From Bordetella parapertussis (GTDB taxonomy: Bacteria > Pseudomonadota > Gammaproteobacteria > Burkholderiales > Burkholderiaceae_B): 5,348 nucleotides of DNA. Position numbers and translations under genes: made by a program. Each line of letters starts with the position of its first letter. Positions within the stretch are counted from its first letter, which is position 1. Shown piece by piece: positions 1 through 5,348 of this stretch. The DNA is taken from the NCBI GenBank assembly GCA_943331855.1, contig CALQNE010000244.1:1-5348 (forward strand), written 5' to 3'. Below the pieces are notes generated by a model that searched no databases, was not told the origin of the DNA, and was given only the letters and a program-made list of their open reading frames with translations.

Positions 1-147
1 ACCTTTGGGATCCTGTTGGCCGGTCGCTACACACGAGGCTGGCGTGGTCGTATCGCCTTGCGTTATACCCTAGTTGGGTTCGCCTTGATTGTCTTGTCTT
101 ACACCGGCAGTCGATTTGTCGTAGAAGTCATTTTGCAGAGAAACTAA
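1..147 (+). CDS. Cytochrome c assembly protein, CcsA/YpjD type (3' end only)
   Basis: Reading frame 1 is open from the window edge to a TAA at 145-147, giving the last 48 residues of a longer protein. It starts TFGILLAGRYTRGWRGR and ends with a hydrophobic helix (about residues 21-41) and the tail VEVILQRN. The basic GRxxxGWRGR loop followed by one last membrane helix and a 'GSRFVVEVIL' ending is characteristic, from memory of the family, of the CcsA/HemX-like inner-membrane proteins often called YpjD in Betaproteobacteria. Members of this family are multi-pass proteins linked to haem handling and cytochrome c biogenesis. Its usual place just upstream of a PP0621-family gene and ampD supports the call. 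The stop overlaps the next start by one base (TAATG), so the two genes are probably translationally coupled. Most of the gene, including any haem-binding WWD-like region, lies outside the window, so the identification rests on the tail and the context. Confidence 0.75.
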   Translation, partial: TFGILLAGRYTRGWRGRIALRYTLVGFALIVLSYTGSRFVVEVILQRN

Positions 148-407
148 TGGGCAAAGCACTTTTCTGGACTGCAATATTTTTTGGCGGCATTATGATCGCC
201 CGTTTGCTTGCTATTCGTGCGGCAAAAAAACAGCAACCTCCACCACAAGCACCTTCTAACACGGGTGAATCCGGCACCGACTCTGAGGCCATGGTGAGGT
301 GCGCACACTGCGGCGTGCATTTACCACGCTCTGAAGCGTCGCTCATCGGTCAAAACGTTTGGTGCTCTGCAGCCCATGCCAAACTTGGTGCACGTCAGCA
401 CGACTAA
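147..407 (+). CDS. PP0621-family small membrane-anchored zinc-ribbon-like protein
   Basis: This is an 86-residue protein. Residues 5-24 form a single N-terminal hydrophobic segment, likely a membrane anchor. A basic patch (RAAKKQQ) and a Pro/Gln/Ser-rich linker (about 27-48) follow. The C-terminal module carries C52-x-x-C55 in MVRCAHCGVHLP, then SEA, then C73-S-A-A-H77. The spacing suggests a small treble-clef or zinc-ribbon fold in which C52, C55, C73 and H77 could bind a metal. The basic residues after the helix suggest the C-terminal module is cytoplasmic. I recognise the pattern RCAxCGxHLPxSEA...CSxxH as the PP0621 family of uncharacterised proteins commonly found next to ampD. The ATG overlaps the upstream TAA, and the stop is 18 bases before the preferred ampD start, so it sits inside an operon. 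No function is established, and metal binding is inference from the motif. Confidence 0.85.
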   Translation: MGKALFWTAIFFGGIMIARLLAIRAAKKQQPPPQAPSNTGESGTDSEAMVRCAHCGVHLPRSEASLIGQNVWCSAAHAKLGARQHD

Positions 408-414
408 ACCACTC

Positions 415-419
415 AAGGA
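415..419 (+). promoter_or_regulatory. Ribosome binding site deciding the ampD start
   Basis: The only good Shine-Dalgarno before ampD is AAGGA at 415-419. It directly abuts a TTG at 420 with zero spacing, but sits 6 bases before a second in-frame TTG at 426. No ATG or GTG is available between the in-frame stop at 405-407 and the conserved start of the protein. The spacing therefore favours the TTG at 426. Confidence 0.6.
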
Positions 420-425
420 TTGAAC

Positions 426-995
426 TTGCTCGCTCTTGATTCGCGTGGTTGGTTAACCCCCGGCCCAAACATCTCGCTGCAACCCTCTCCTAACTTCAAC
501 AAGCGACCCGTCGCAGTCGATATTTCTCTGCTCGTCATTCACAACATCACGTTGCCGCCTGGGCAGTTTGGTACGCCTTATATTGCCGACCTCTTCCTAA
601 ATCAACTTGATATTTCGGCACACCCTTGGTTTGTAAATGTCGACGGCTTAAAAGTCTCTGCCCATTTTGTGATTGATCGAATCGGGCATATCAGCCAGTT
701 TGTATCCTGCGACGATCGCGCTTGGCATGCAGGCACCTCGTCTTTTGAAGGGCGTGAGGGATGCAATGATTTTTCGATCGGCGTCGAACTCGAAGGCACG
801 GATACAGAGCCGTTCGAAGCGATTCAATACGAACGTTTGAACATGCTCACGCAATGCTTGCGTGCGCGCTATCCCTTGAACGCCGTCACCGGCCACTCAG
901 ACATTGCACCTGGACGCAAAACCGATCCAGGGCCTTTCTTTGACTGGCCGCGCTATGCCGCCTTGGCAGGCTGGCCCGCGGCCAAGCCCGACTAA
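426..995 (+). CDS. ampD: 1,6-anhydro-N-acetylmuramyl-L-alanine amidase AmpD
   Basis: AmpD is a cytoplasmic zinc amidase. It cleaves the bond between anhydro-MurNAc and the stem peptide of recycled muropeptides, and so keeps AmpR-type beta-lactamase induction low in bacteria that have that circuit. The protein (189 residues from TTG 426; E. coli AmpD has 183) follows the E. coli enzyme along its length: [52 protein letters not shown] and [16 protein letters not shown]. The zinc ligands of the Amidase_2 fold are present as H39, H157 and D167, with the catalytic pair E121 and K165. There is no signal peptide, which fits AmpD and not the periplasmic AmiD-type paralogues. A TTG two codons upstream (420) is possible but has no spacing from the Shine-Dalgarno. 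The gene lies 18 bases after the PP0621-family gene in the same operon. Its TAA overlaps the stop of the opposing htpG. No ampE or beta-lactamase gene is in view. Confidence 0.96.
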   Translation: MLALDSRGWLTPGPNISLQPSPNFNKRPVAVDISLLVIHNITLPPGQFGTPYIADLFLNQLDISAHPWFVNVDGLKVSAHFVIDRIGHISQFVSCDDRAWHAGTSSFEGREGCNDFSIGVELEGTDTEPFEAIQYERLNMLTQCLRARYPLNAVTGHSDIAPGRKTDPGPFFDWPRYAALAGWPAAKPD

Positions 996-2899
996 CCTAA
1001 CAACAACTGATTCACGCGCTTAACAAATGCCGTCGGGTCAGGCAATTGCGAGCCATCGGCGAGCATCGCCTGCTCAAACAGCAACGTGGCCCATTCGTTA
1101 AAGGTGTCATCTGAGGCCGTCTGAATCCGCGCGATCAACGCATGCTCAGGATTAATCTCAAGCACTGGCAAGACATCTGGAGCCGCCTGCCCCGCTGCTT
1201 TCAGCATGCGCTGCAAGTGCGGACTTAAATCGTTTTGACCGACCACAACGCACGATGGCGAATCGACCAAGCGCAACGTCACGCGTACTTCTTTGACGCG
1301 ATCTTTCAACGCTTCTTGCAAGCGATTCACCAAAGGCTTGAACTGCTCAGCGACTTCAGTTTGATGTTTCTTTTCCTGGTCATCGGCAAGCGCTTCAAGG
1401 TCTAAACCGCCTTTCGCAACCGAGACAAATTGCTTGCCCTCAAACTCGCGCAGGTGTGAAAGCATCCATTCATCCACACGATCCCACATCACCAGCACGT
1501 CGATCCCTTTCTTGCGAAAGATTTCAATATGAGGGCTATTGCTGCCGGCGGTATAGCTGTCGGCGGTGACGTAGTAGATCTTGTCTTGACCTTCTTTCAT
1601 GCCCGCAACGTAATCGGTTAAGGTTACCGTCTGTGCATCAGTACCTTGCTTGGTTGAGGCAAAGCGCAACAGCTTGGCGATACGCTCAAGATTTGCAGTA
1701 TCTTCGCCCGTGCCTTCTTTTAATACTTGTCCGAACTCAGTCCAGAACGTTGCGTAATCTTCTTTTTTGTTTTCGGCGAGGTCTTCAAGCATACTCAAGA
1801 TACGCTTGGTGGATCCTTCACGAATCGCTTTAACGTCGCGGCTTTCTTGCAACAGCTCGCGCGACACATTCAGCGGCAAATCGGCTGAGTCAATCACACC
1901 ACGCACAAAGCGCAGATACGACGGCAACATCTGCTCGGCGTCATCCATAATGAAAACGCGCTTGACATACAGCTTGACGCCGCGACGGGCATCACGATCC
2001 CACATGTCAAACGGCGCGTGCTTGGGAATGAACAACAGTTGCGTGTACTCACTGCGGCCTTCAACGCGGTTGTGCGTCCAAGCCAGGGGGTCATCAAAGT
2101 CATGTGACACATGCTTGTAAAACTCGCGGTATTGCTCGTCGGTCACGTCAGACTTACTGCGCGTCCATAACGCATTAGCTTGATTGACGGACTCCCACTC
2201 AGCAGTTTTAACTTGCTCAGACTTATCTTTATCCCACTCTTCTTTGAGCATTTCAACAGGTAAAGAAATATGGTCTGAATAGCGGCGCAGCACCTCGCGC
2301 AGTTTGTATCCATTTAAAAATTCGTCTTCATCGGCGCGCAAATGCAAAGTCACCTCAGTACCACGTTGCGCGCGCTCAAGCGCAGCAATCGTGAACTCAC
2401 CCTGGCCGTCTGACTCCCACACCACGCCCTGATCGGCGGGCGCGCCCGCGCGGCGGCTGCGTACCGTAACCTTGTCGGCCACGATGAAGGATGAATAAAA
2501 CCCCACGCCAAATTGACCAATCAACTGGGCGTCTTTTTTGTTGTCGCCAGTCAGTTTAGAAAAGAACTCGCGCGTGCCCGAGCGCGCGATCGTACCCAGA
2601 TTGGACACCGCCTCGTCACGCGACATACCGACGCCATTATCTGAGATCGTGATCGTGCGTGCGGCTTTGTCAAAATCAACCCGCACATGCAAGGCACCCT
2701 CGCCATCCAACAGTGCCGGTTGATCAATCGCTTCAAAACGCAGCTTATCGCAGGCGTCTGACGCGTTAGAAACCAATTCACGTAAAAAGATTTCTTTATT
2801 GCTGTAAAGCGAATGGATCATCAGGTGCATCAGCTGCTTAACTTCAGCCTGAAAACCCATCGTTTGGGCGGCATCTGCCGCAGGAGTTGCTTGATTCAT
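992..2899 (-). CDS. htpG: Molecular chaperone HtpG (bacterial Hsp90)
   Basis: HtpG is the ATP-driven cytosolic Hsp90 homodimer that remodels client proteins, typically with DnaK. From the ATG at 2897-2899 the protein has 635 residues (E. coli 624) and is collinear with E. coli HtpG throughout. The N-terminal GHKL ATPase domain (about 1-225) has [20 protein letters not shown], catalytic E41 in [12 protein letters not shown], Mg/ATP-site N45, D87 in SDNGVGM and the glycine lid GQFGVGFYS (128-136). The middle domain (about 235-500) contains [19 protein letters not shown] and the gamma-phosphate-contacting R347 in LPLNVSRE. The C-terminal dimerisation domain ends NQLLLG. The ATG is preceded by GGTGA with 5-base spacing. 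A TTG at 2956 would add 19 non-conserved residues and has no good binding site, so I reject it. A sigma-32 promoter lies upstream. One small oddity is W472 in [11 protein letters not shown], where most homologues have a small residue. Confidence 0.97.
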   Translation of the reverse strand: MNQATPAADAAQTMGFQAEVKQLMHLMIHSLYSNKEIFLRELVSNASDACDKLRFEAIDQPALLDGEGALHVRVDFDKAARTITISDNGVGMSRDEAVSNLGTIARSGTREFFSKLTGDNKKDAQLIGQFGVGFYSSFIVADKVTVRSRRAGAPADQGVVWESDGQGEFTIAALERAQRGTEVTLHLRADEDEFLNGYKLREVLRRYSDHISLPVEMLKEEWDKDKSEQVKTAEWESVNQANALWTRSKSDVTDEQYREFYKHVSHDFDDPLAWTHNRVEGRSEYTQLLFIPKHAPFDMWDRDARRGVKLYVKRVFIMDDAEQMLPSYLRFVRGVIDSADLPLNVSRELLQESRDVKAIREGSTKRILSMLEDLAENKKEDYATFWTEFGQVLKEGTGEDTANLERIAKLLRFASTKQGTDAQTVTLTDYVAGMKEGQDKIYYVTADSYTAGSNSPHIEIFRKKGIDVLVMWDRVDEWMLSHLREFEGKQFVSVAKGGLDLEALADDQEKKHQTEVAEQFKPLVNRLQEALKDRVKEVRVTLRLVDSPSCVVVGQNDLSPHLQRMLKAAGQAAPDVLPVLEINPEHALIARIQTASDDTFNEWATLLFEQAMLADGSQLPDPTAFVKRVNQLLLG

Positions 2900-2904
2900 C
2901 TTGC

Positions 2905-2930
2905 TCACCGAAAAGTTATCCACAGGGTGA
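2905..2930 (-). promoter_or_regulatory. Possible Shine-Dalgarno-sequestering hairpin in htpG leader
   Basis: In the htpG mRNA the Shine-Dalgarno GGTGA (2909 down to 2905) is perfectly complementary to an upstream TCACC (2930 down to 2926), with a 16-base loop. An upstream GGGCC (2954-2950) can also pair with GGCCT (2939-2935) around a 10-base loop. A weak 5-bp stem over the ribosome site of a heat-shock gene is the kind of arrangement seen in RNA thermometers. However, a 5-bp match with a 16-base loop can easily arise by chance. The complementarity is seen; the regulatory role is inference only. Confidence 0.25.
2916..2924 (+). promoter_or_regulatory. Perfect DnaA-box 9-mer in htpG leader
   Basis: TTATCCACA matches the strict DnaA-box consensus (TTATNCACA) exactly, in the form of the high-affinity E. 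coli R1 box. It lies between the htpG promoter and its ATG, 17 bases upstream of the start codon, and reads TGTGGATAA on the htpG strand. I found no second strict box in the window, so this is not an origin. Whether DnaA binds here is unknown. Confidence 0.4.
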
Positions 2931-2970
2931 TCCGAGGCCGTGCTTGCTTGGCCCAAGGATTGTCCGTGTT

Positions 2971-2998
2971 AATTGGGGGGTAAATCTTGAATTTCAAG
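2971..2998 (-). promoter_or_regulatory. Sigma-32 (RpoH) heat-shock promoter of htpG
   Basis: On the minus strand the sequence is CTTGAA (2998-2993), a 14-base spacer, then CCCCAATT (2978-2971). This closely matches the E. coli sigma-32 pattern CTTGAA-N13-15-CCCCATnT. The downstream gene is htpG, a classical member of that regulon. Transcription would begin near 2964, leaving a leader of about 65 bases. It lies wholly in the gap between the upstream membrane-protein stop and htpG. Confidence 0.85.
2986..2998. repeat. Perfect 13-bp palindrome over the htpG -35 box
   Basis: CTTGAA-T-TTCAAG is a perfect inverted repeat with 6-bp arms and a single central base. One arm is the sigma-32 -35 hexamer of htpG. 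It could be a repressor half-site pair overlapping the promoter, or a coincidence of the AT-rich sequence. Confidence 0.5.
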
Positions 2999-3000
2999 GG

Positions 3001-3017
3001 CTAAAGGTTGGCTTTAG
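3001..3017. repeat. Inverted repeat at the end of the membrane-protein gene
   Basis: CTAAAG (3001-3006) and CTTTAG (3012-3017) are perfect 6-bp arms around a 5-base loop. They include the TAA of the membrane-protein gene (3014-3016). The stem is AT-rich and no T-run follows on the minus strand, so it is at best a weak transcription stop. Some readthrough from the upstream pair into htpG is therefore possible. Confidence 0.4.
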
Positions 3018-3793
3018 TGCGTTTGACGGCGCATGAGAAAGTAACGCGCAACCAATTGGGCCCCAAGCACCCCAGGTACGGCGATCAAAAAGCTGACGAT
3101 CAGACTGTAGTTGGGCAAAGATACGGATAAAAGTAAACAAAAAATCGCAAATGAAAAATAGCCGTACACCATGCCGCGAAGCATCGCCACCGCAAACGGG
3201 GCGCCAGAATAATGATGCGAAAACCCAGCTAATACCGTGGTCATTAAGGGGAACATCGCCATCACGCCACTCATCCGGGATCCGAACGTTGAAGCAAAGT
3301 AAGTCACGAACACCACCAGTACTGCACCACAGCCCATTCGAAGCAATAAATCGAAGAGTCCGGCTGGTGCAGAGGCTGCCTGTTCGGCAACAACCTTTGG
3401 AAACGCCCATTGGGCGCACAGCGTCAAACCAATGACCACGGCAAAAGACTGTTCGATTGGCAAGTGCACAAATTGCAAGAGATAGGCGGTCAGACTATAC
3501 GTCGCATAGGAGCATAGCAAGCACACTGCCACACCACACGACAAAGCCATCCAAGCATAGGTCAAACTAAACGCCAAGATCGCCACAATAGCCAACAAGG
3601 TGCCGTGCGCGGCTTGCGCGGCAAAGACATTGCCTTGCTCAAGGGCCAGGATGAAGAGCACGGGGCCCGCGAATACCGGCAACGCAGACAGCAAACCCGC
3701 TAGAGCGGGCCCATATCGTCGCCCCACAAGCGTCAACAACAAAAGCATTGACGGGACGATCAGCAGTTTGGCAATCAGAATCGGTGTAATCAC
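3014..3793 (-). CDS. Nine-helix membrane protein with internal duplication, function unknown
   Basis: The likely start is GTG at 3791-3793. It overlaps the TGA of the upstream prpD-like gene as GTGA, giving 259 residues. An in-frame ATG at 3910 would run 39 codons into the prpD-like gene and encode non-hydrophobic residues, so I reject it. Almost the whole chain is hydrophobic, with about nine membrane segments near residues 2-22, 29-51, 58-80, 83-105, 115-131, 149-170, 172-191, 201-222 and 228-250. The two halves repeat each other. G28, G33, P39, G54, A58, G64 and F75 (around GRRYGPALAGLLSALP) line up with G171, G176, P182, G197, A201, G207 and F218 at a constant offset of 143 residues. The repeats are separated by an odd number of helices, so they would lie in opposite orientation, as in many small transporters. 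I recall similar uncharacterised proteobacterial proteins with GLLSALPVxAGPVLFxLALEQG, and a faint likeness to GlpM/DUF3147 proteins. A transporter role is only inferred. Confidence 0.8.
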   Translation of the reverse strand: MITPILIAKLLIVPSMLLLLTLVGRRYGPALAGLLSALPVFAGPVLFILALEQGNVFAAQAAHGTLLAIVAILAFSLTYAWMALSCGVAVCLLCSYATYSLTAYLLQFVHLPIEQSFAVVIGLTLCAQWAFPKVVAEQAASAPAGLFDLLLRMGCGAVLVVFVTYFASTFGSRMSGVMAMFPLMTTVLAGFSHHYSGAPFAVAMLRGMVYGYFSFAIFCLLLSVSLPNYSLIVSFLIAVPGVLGAQLVARYFLMRRQTH

Positions 3794-5151
3794 GGCTTGG
3801 CTGCCAACTGCTGCACCAAGTCGTTGATGTCGGGGCAATGCTCTAGATTGGCAATGAGGTCCTGAAGCTTTTGAGACGAAGGCATTGGCTGAGCCGCCAA
3901 TTGCCAGCAACGATCAAATTTTGTTGCACGCGCCTGCCCACTGAAGGGCCGCGAAGGGCTCGCCAGCATCGCGTCGATGTGATGCTCAAGCACCCGGCCA
4001 TCGGTCAAGCGCACACGCACCACTTGGGGCCCAAGGGCATTCGGGTTAGGATTGTTGTCGACCTGCATGACGACTTTGCAGGCTAGGGCGTAGGTTTGTG
4101 CGTCACTCAAGGCATCACCCCTGAAGTGCATGGCATCTAAGACGCCATGCTGCAACACCTTAGCCAAAACAAAGGGCATGCAGAGACGAGCATAATTTGG
4201 AGTTGGGTTCTGCAAGGGCGGACGGTTGACCAGATGATTGATCAGCGGGGGGCCAATCACACTAATCTCAGCTACGTCTTGCGCTGAAAACGGGAACTGC
4301 TCACGCAGTACCGTTACGCCTTCGATGCCACCATGTGTCGCCCTACCACTGGGATAGGGCTTATGGCTCAGTTCAGCAATTTTTGATTGCTGACCCAAAC
4401 CGACCATTGCGCGCTCAAGATCCCAGTCTGTTTCAAACATCGTGAGATAGCCAAACTTACCTGTCAAAGGCGTCTTTAAGCTTGGGAAACCCGCCTGCGC
4501 CAAATCACAAGACTGCATTGCCGCACGAGCGTTTAAACCGATCTGCAAAGGCAGCACGACACTGCCTTCGGTGTGAGCCTGCATCGTGCCGCTGACCTGC
4601 GCAAGTTGATGACCTAAGGCCGCGAGCGTGGTCTGCGCGTCAAAGCCACGCAAATTGGCCAAGCCCGCCGCCGCACCAAAGCCGCCCGACGTTGCAGGAC
4701 GAAAAAACCGCAGGCCTAAGTTTGAAGCCAAACCCAGCGTGCATGCAACATCGACGCCAGCAGCCAAGGCCGTGAGCAGCGCTTTGCCTGAAACGCCGCC
4801 ACGCACCTGCGCCTCGGCCAGCAGCACCGGTAGAAGCGTTGCCATGGCATGCAGCACCGCCCCCTCATGCAGGCAGTCATATTCTTGACAGTGGATTTGA
4901 TACGCATTGACCAACACAGCCTGCGCGCGCGGAATTTTTAACTCCGTCCCCCAAATGGTCACTTCAGCAGCATCGCCCCAGCCGCGAACGGCTTGAAGCA
5001 ACGACTCAACCTCGGGGGTACTGCCGCCGGCAATCCCAACACCAATGGTGTCGAGTAAAAAGACTTTGGCTCGCTCGAGCGCCTGAGGCGTTAAGGATTC
5101 AAACGTTAATGCCGAGGCGTGACGCGCCAGTTGTAGATCGAGACTTTGCAT
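3790..5151 (-). CDS. MmgE/PrpD family protein (2-methylcitrate dehydratase-like)
   Basis: This 453-residue protein has the length and architecture of the MmgE/PrpD family, which includes 2-methylcitrate dehydratase and cis-aconitate decarboxylase. It has a large N-terminal helical domain (about 1-255) with FLLDTIGVGIAGG (31-43), EYDCLHEGAVLHA (90-102) and GGFGAAAGLANLRGFD (156-171). A C-terminal alpha/beta domain follows (about 260-440), introduced by KPYPSGRATHGGIEG (264-278). D92, H101 and K264 appear to match active-site positions of the family. The usual HPT before the GAA segment reads FRPATSG here, and the usual KRLHxG segment reads LPLQIG (200-205), so two other active-site positions look replaced. 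I therefore do not call it prpD. No prpB, prpC or acnD is nearby. The start ATG (5149-5151) fits the family, but its Shine-Dalgarno is weak. The stop overlaps the downstream membrane-protein start (GTGA). The true substrate is unknown. Confidence 0.9.
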   Translation of the reverse strand: MQSLDLQLARHASALTFESLTPQALERAKVFLLDTIGVGIAGGSTPEVESLLQAVRGWGDAAEVTIWGTELKIPRAQAVLVNAYQIHCQEYDCLHEGAVLHAMATLLPVLLAEAQVRGGVSGKALLTALAAGVDVACTLGLASNLGLRFFRPATSGGFGAAAGLANLRGFDAQTTLAALGHQLAQVSGTMQAHTEGSVVLPLQIGLNARAAMQSCDLAQAGFPSLKTPLTGKFGYLTMFETDWDLERAMVGLGQQSKIAELSHKPYPSGRATHGGIEGVTVLREQFPFSAQDVAEISVIGPPLINHLVNRPPLQNPTPNYARLCMPFVLAKVLQHGVLDAMHFRGDALSDAQTYALACKVVMQVDNNPNPNALGPQVVRVRLTDGRVLEHHIDAMLASPSRPFSGQARATKFDRCWQLAAQPMPSSQKLQDLIANLEHCPDINDLVQQLAAKP

Positions 5152-5250
5152 GGGCTCAGGATACCCAAGTCCAGACCATCGCGCAAAATTTTTATTCCAC
5201 CGTATAATGCACGTCTTCGTTCCAACGCGCCTTCGGTGCGATCCCCCAAG
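5152..5250. other. Divergent intergenic region between prpD-like gene and tRNA-Leu
   Basis: These 99 bases must hold the promoters of both flanking genes. The tRNA side has a perfect TATAAT. On the prpD-like side I see no convincing promoter. A 6-bp hairpin (5226-5231 with 5235-5240, loop TTC) lies in the tRNA leader. Confidence 0.6.
5203..5208 (+). promoter_or_regulatory. -10 element of the tRNA-Leu promoter
   Basis: TATAAT is a perfect sigma-70 -10 box 42 bases before the mature tRNA. An A/T-rich stretch (5185-5196) lies just upstream of it, but no good -35 hexamer appears at 16-18 bases spacing (about 5179-5186 is GC-rich). Transcription would start near 5215, giving a 5' leader of about 36 bases for RNase P to remove. 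Confidence 0.6.
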
Positions 5251-5335
5251 GCCCGGGTGGTGAAATTGGTAGACGCAGGGGACTCAAAATCCCCCGCCGC
5301 AAGGCGTGCCGGTTCGATTCCGGCCCCGGGCACCA
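5251..5335 (+). tRNA. tRNA-Leu (anticodon CAA)
   Basis: All arms of a class II tRNA can be folded by eye. The acceptor GCCCGGG (5251-5257) pairs fully with CCCGGGC (5325-5331), followed by discriminator A5332 and an encoded CCA (5333-5335). The D-arm region contains TTGGTAGACGC. The anticodon stem GGGGA (5278-5282) pairs with TCCCC (5290-5294) around loop CTCAAAA, giving anticodon CAA at 5285-5287, which reads UUG. The long variable arm (5295-5307) is CGCC-GCAA-GGCG with a GNRA tetraloop, as expected for leucine. The T-arm is GCCGG-TTCGATT-CCGGC (5308-5324). The length is 85 nt. Only 13 bases of the window follow it, with nothing recognisable in them. Confidence 0.97.
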
Positions 5336-5348
5336 ACTTAAATCCTTG

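Noticed and set aside
224..230. A_AAA_AAA slippery heptamer in the PP0621-family gene
   Set aside because: A -1 shift would reach a stop within about ten codons. The run simply encodes Lys-Lys after Ala in the basic patch following the membrane helix.
1633..2120. Plus-strand and alternate-frame open frames opposite htpG
   Set aside because: They are shadows of the strongly conserved htpG frame and show no protein-family features of their own.
2900..2956. N-terminal extension of HtpG from a TTG at 2956
   Set aside because: The extra 19 residues do not resemble the HtpG N-terminus, the TTG has no good ribosome site, and it would lie only about 8 bases from the predicted transcript start.
3696..3709. 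Perfect CCCGC-TAGA-GCGGG hairpin resembling a terminator stem
   Set aside because: It lies inside the membrane-protein coding sequence over a conserved GPALAG segment and has no T-run on either strand.
3794..3910. N-terminal extension of the membrane protein to an upstream ATG
   Set aside because: The extra 39 residues are polar, lie inside the prpD-like coding region and lack family character; the GTG at 3793 gives the standard coupled start.
5155..5187. TTGCGC-N17-TATCCT as a minus-strand promoter for the prpD-like gene
   Set aside because: Both hexamers match consensus poorly, and the transcript would start almost at the ATG; too weak to annotate.
5106..5336. Minus-strand 76-codon open frame starting MVPGAGIEPARL...
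   Set aside because: Its first part is the antisense of the tRNA-Leu gene, a well-known source of spurious annotated proteins, and its end overlaps the start of the prpD-like gene.
5251..5348. tRNA 3' end as an integration (att) site
   Set aside because: Only 13 bases follow the tRNA in the window, with no integrase and no repeated tRNA 3' segment elsewhere.

Overview
The window looks like ordinary chromosomal DNA from a betaproteobacterium, most likely order Burkholderiales and possibly Alcaligenaceae-like. I infer this from protein character, not from a search. The HtpG reads like Bordetella-type HtpG. The order ccsA/ypjD-like gene, PP0621-family gene, ampD is typical of that class. The sigma-32-type promoter suits a proteobacterium.

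Layout, left to right. Positions 1-995 (+ strand) hold the end of a tightly packed three-gene run: the last 48 codons of a cytochrome c assembly (CcsA/YpjD-type) membrane protein, a small membrane-anchored protein with a CxxC...CxxxH zinc-ribbon-like tail (PP0621 family), and ampD, the cytoplasmic anhydromuramyl-peptide amidase of cell-wall recycling. ampD collides tail to tail with htpG (- strand, 992-2899), the two overlapping by 4 bp at their stop codons. htpG has a well-formed sigma-32 promoter (2971-2998). Its leader contains a perfect DnaA-box 9-mer and a possible hairpin over the Shine-Dalgarno. Upstream of htpG on the same strand is a two-gene unit: an MmgE/PrpD-family protein (3790-5151), then a nine-helix membrane protein (3014-3793) whose GTG start overlaps the PrpD-like stop as GTGA. 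At the right edge a tRNA-Leu(CAA) gene (5251-5335, + strand) diverges from that unit across about 100 bp, which carry a perfect TATAAT.

How the parts fit. The left cluster joins an envelope/cytochrome maturation gene to peptidoglycan recycling. htpG is an autonomous heat-shock gene. The prpD-like/membrane pair appears translationally coupled and may join an enzyme with a transporter-like protein, but its substrate cannot be read from sequence. No methylcitrate-cycle partner genes are in view.

I see no mobile element, CRISPR array, phage gene or obviously new system. The most interesting leads are the htpG leader (sigma-32 promoter in a palindrome, DnaA box, possible SD-masking hairpin), the internally duplicated membrane protein, and a PrpD-like enzyme that seems to lack canonical active-site residues.
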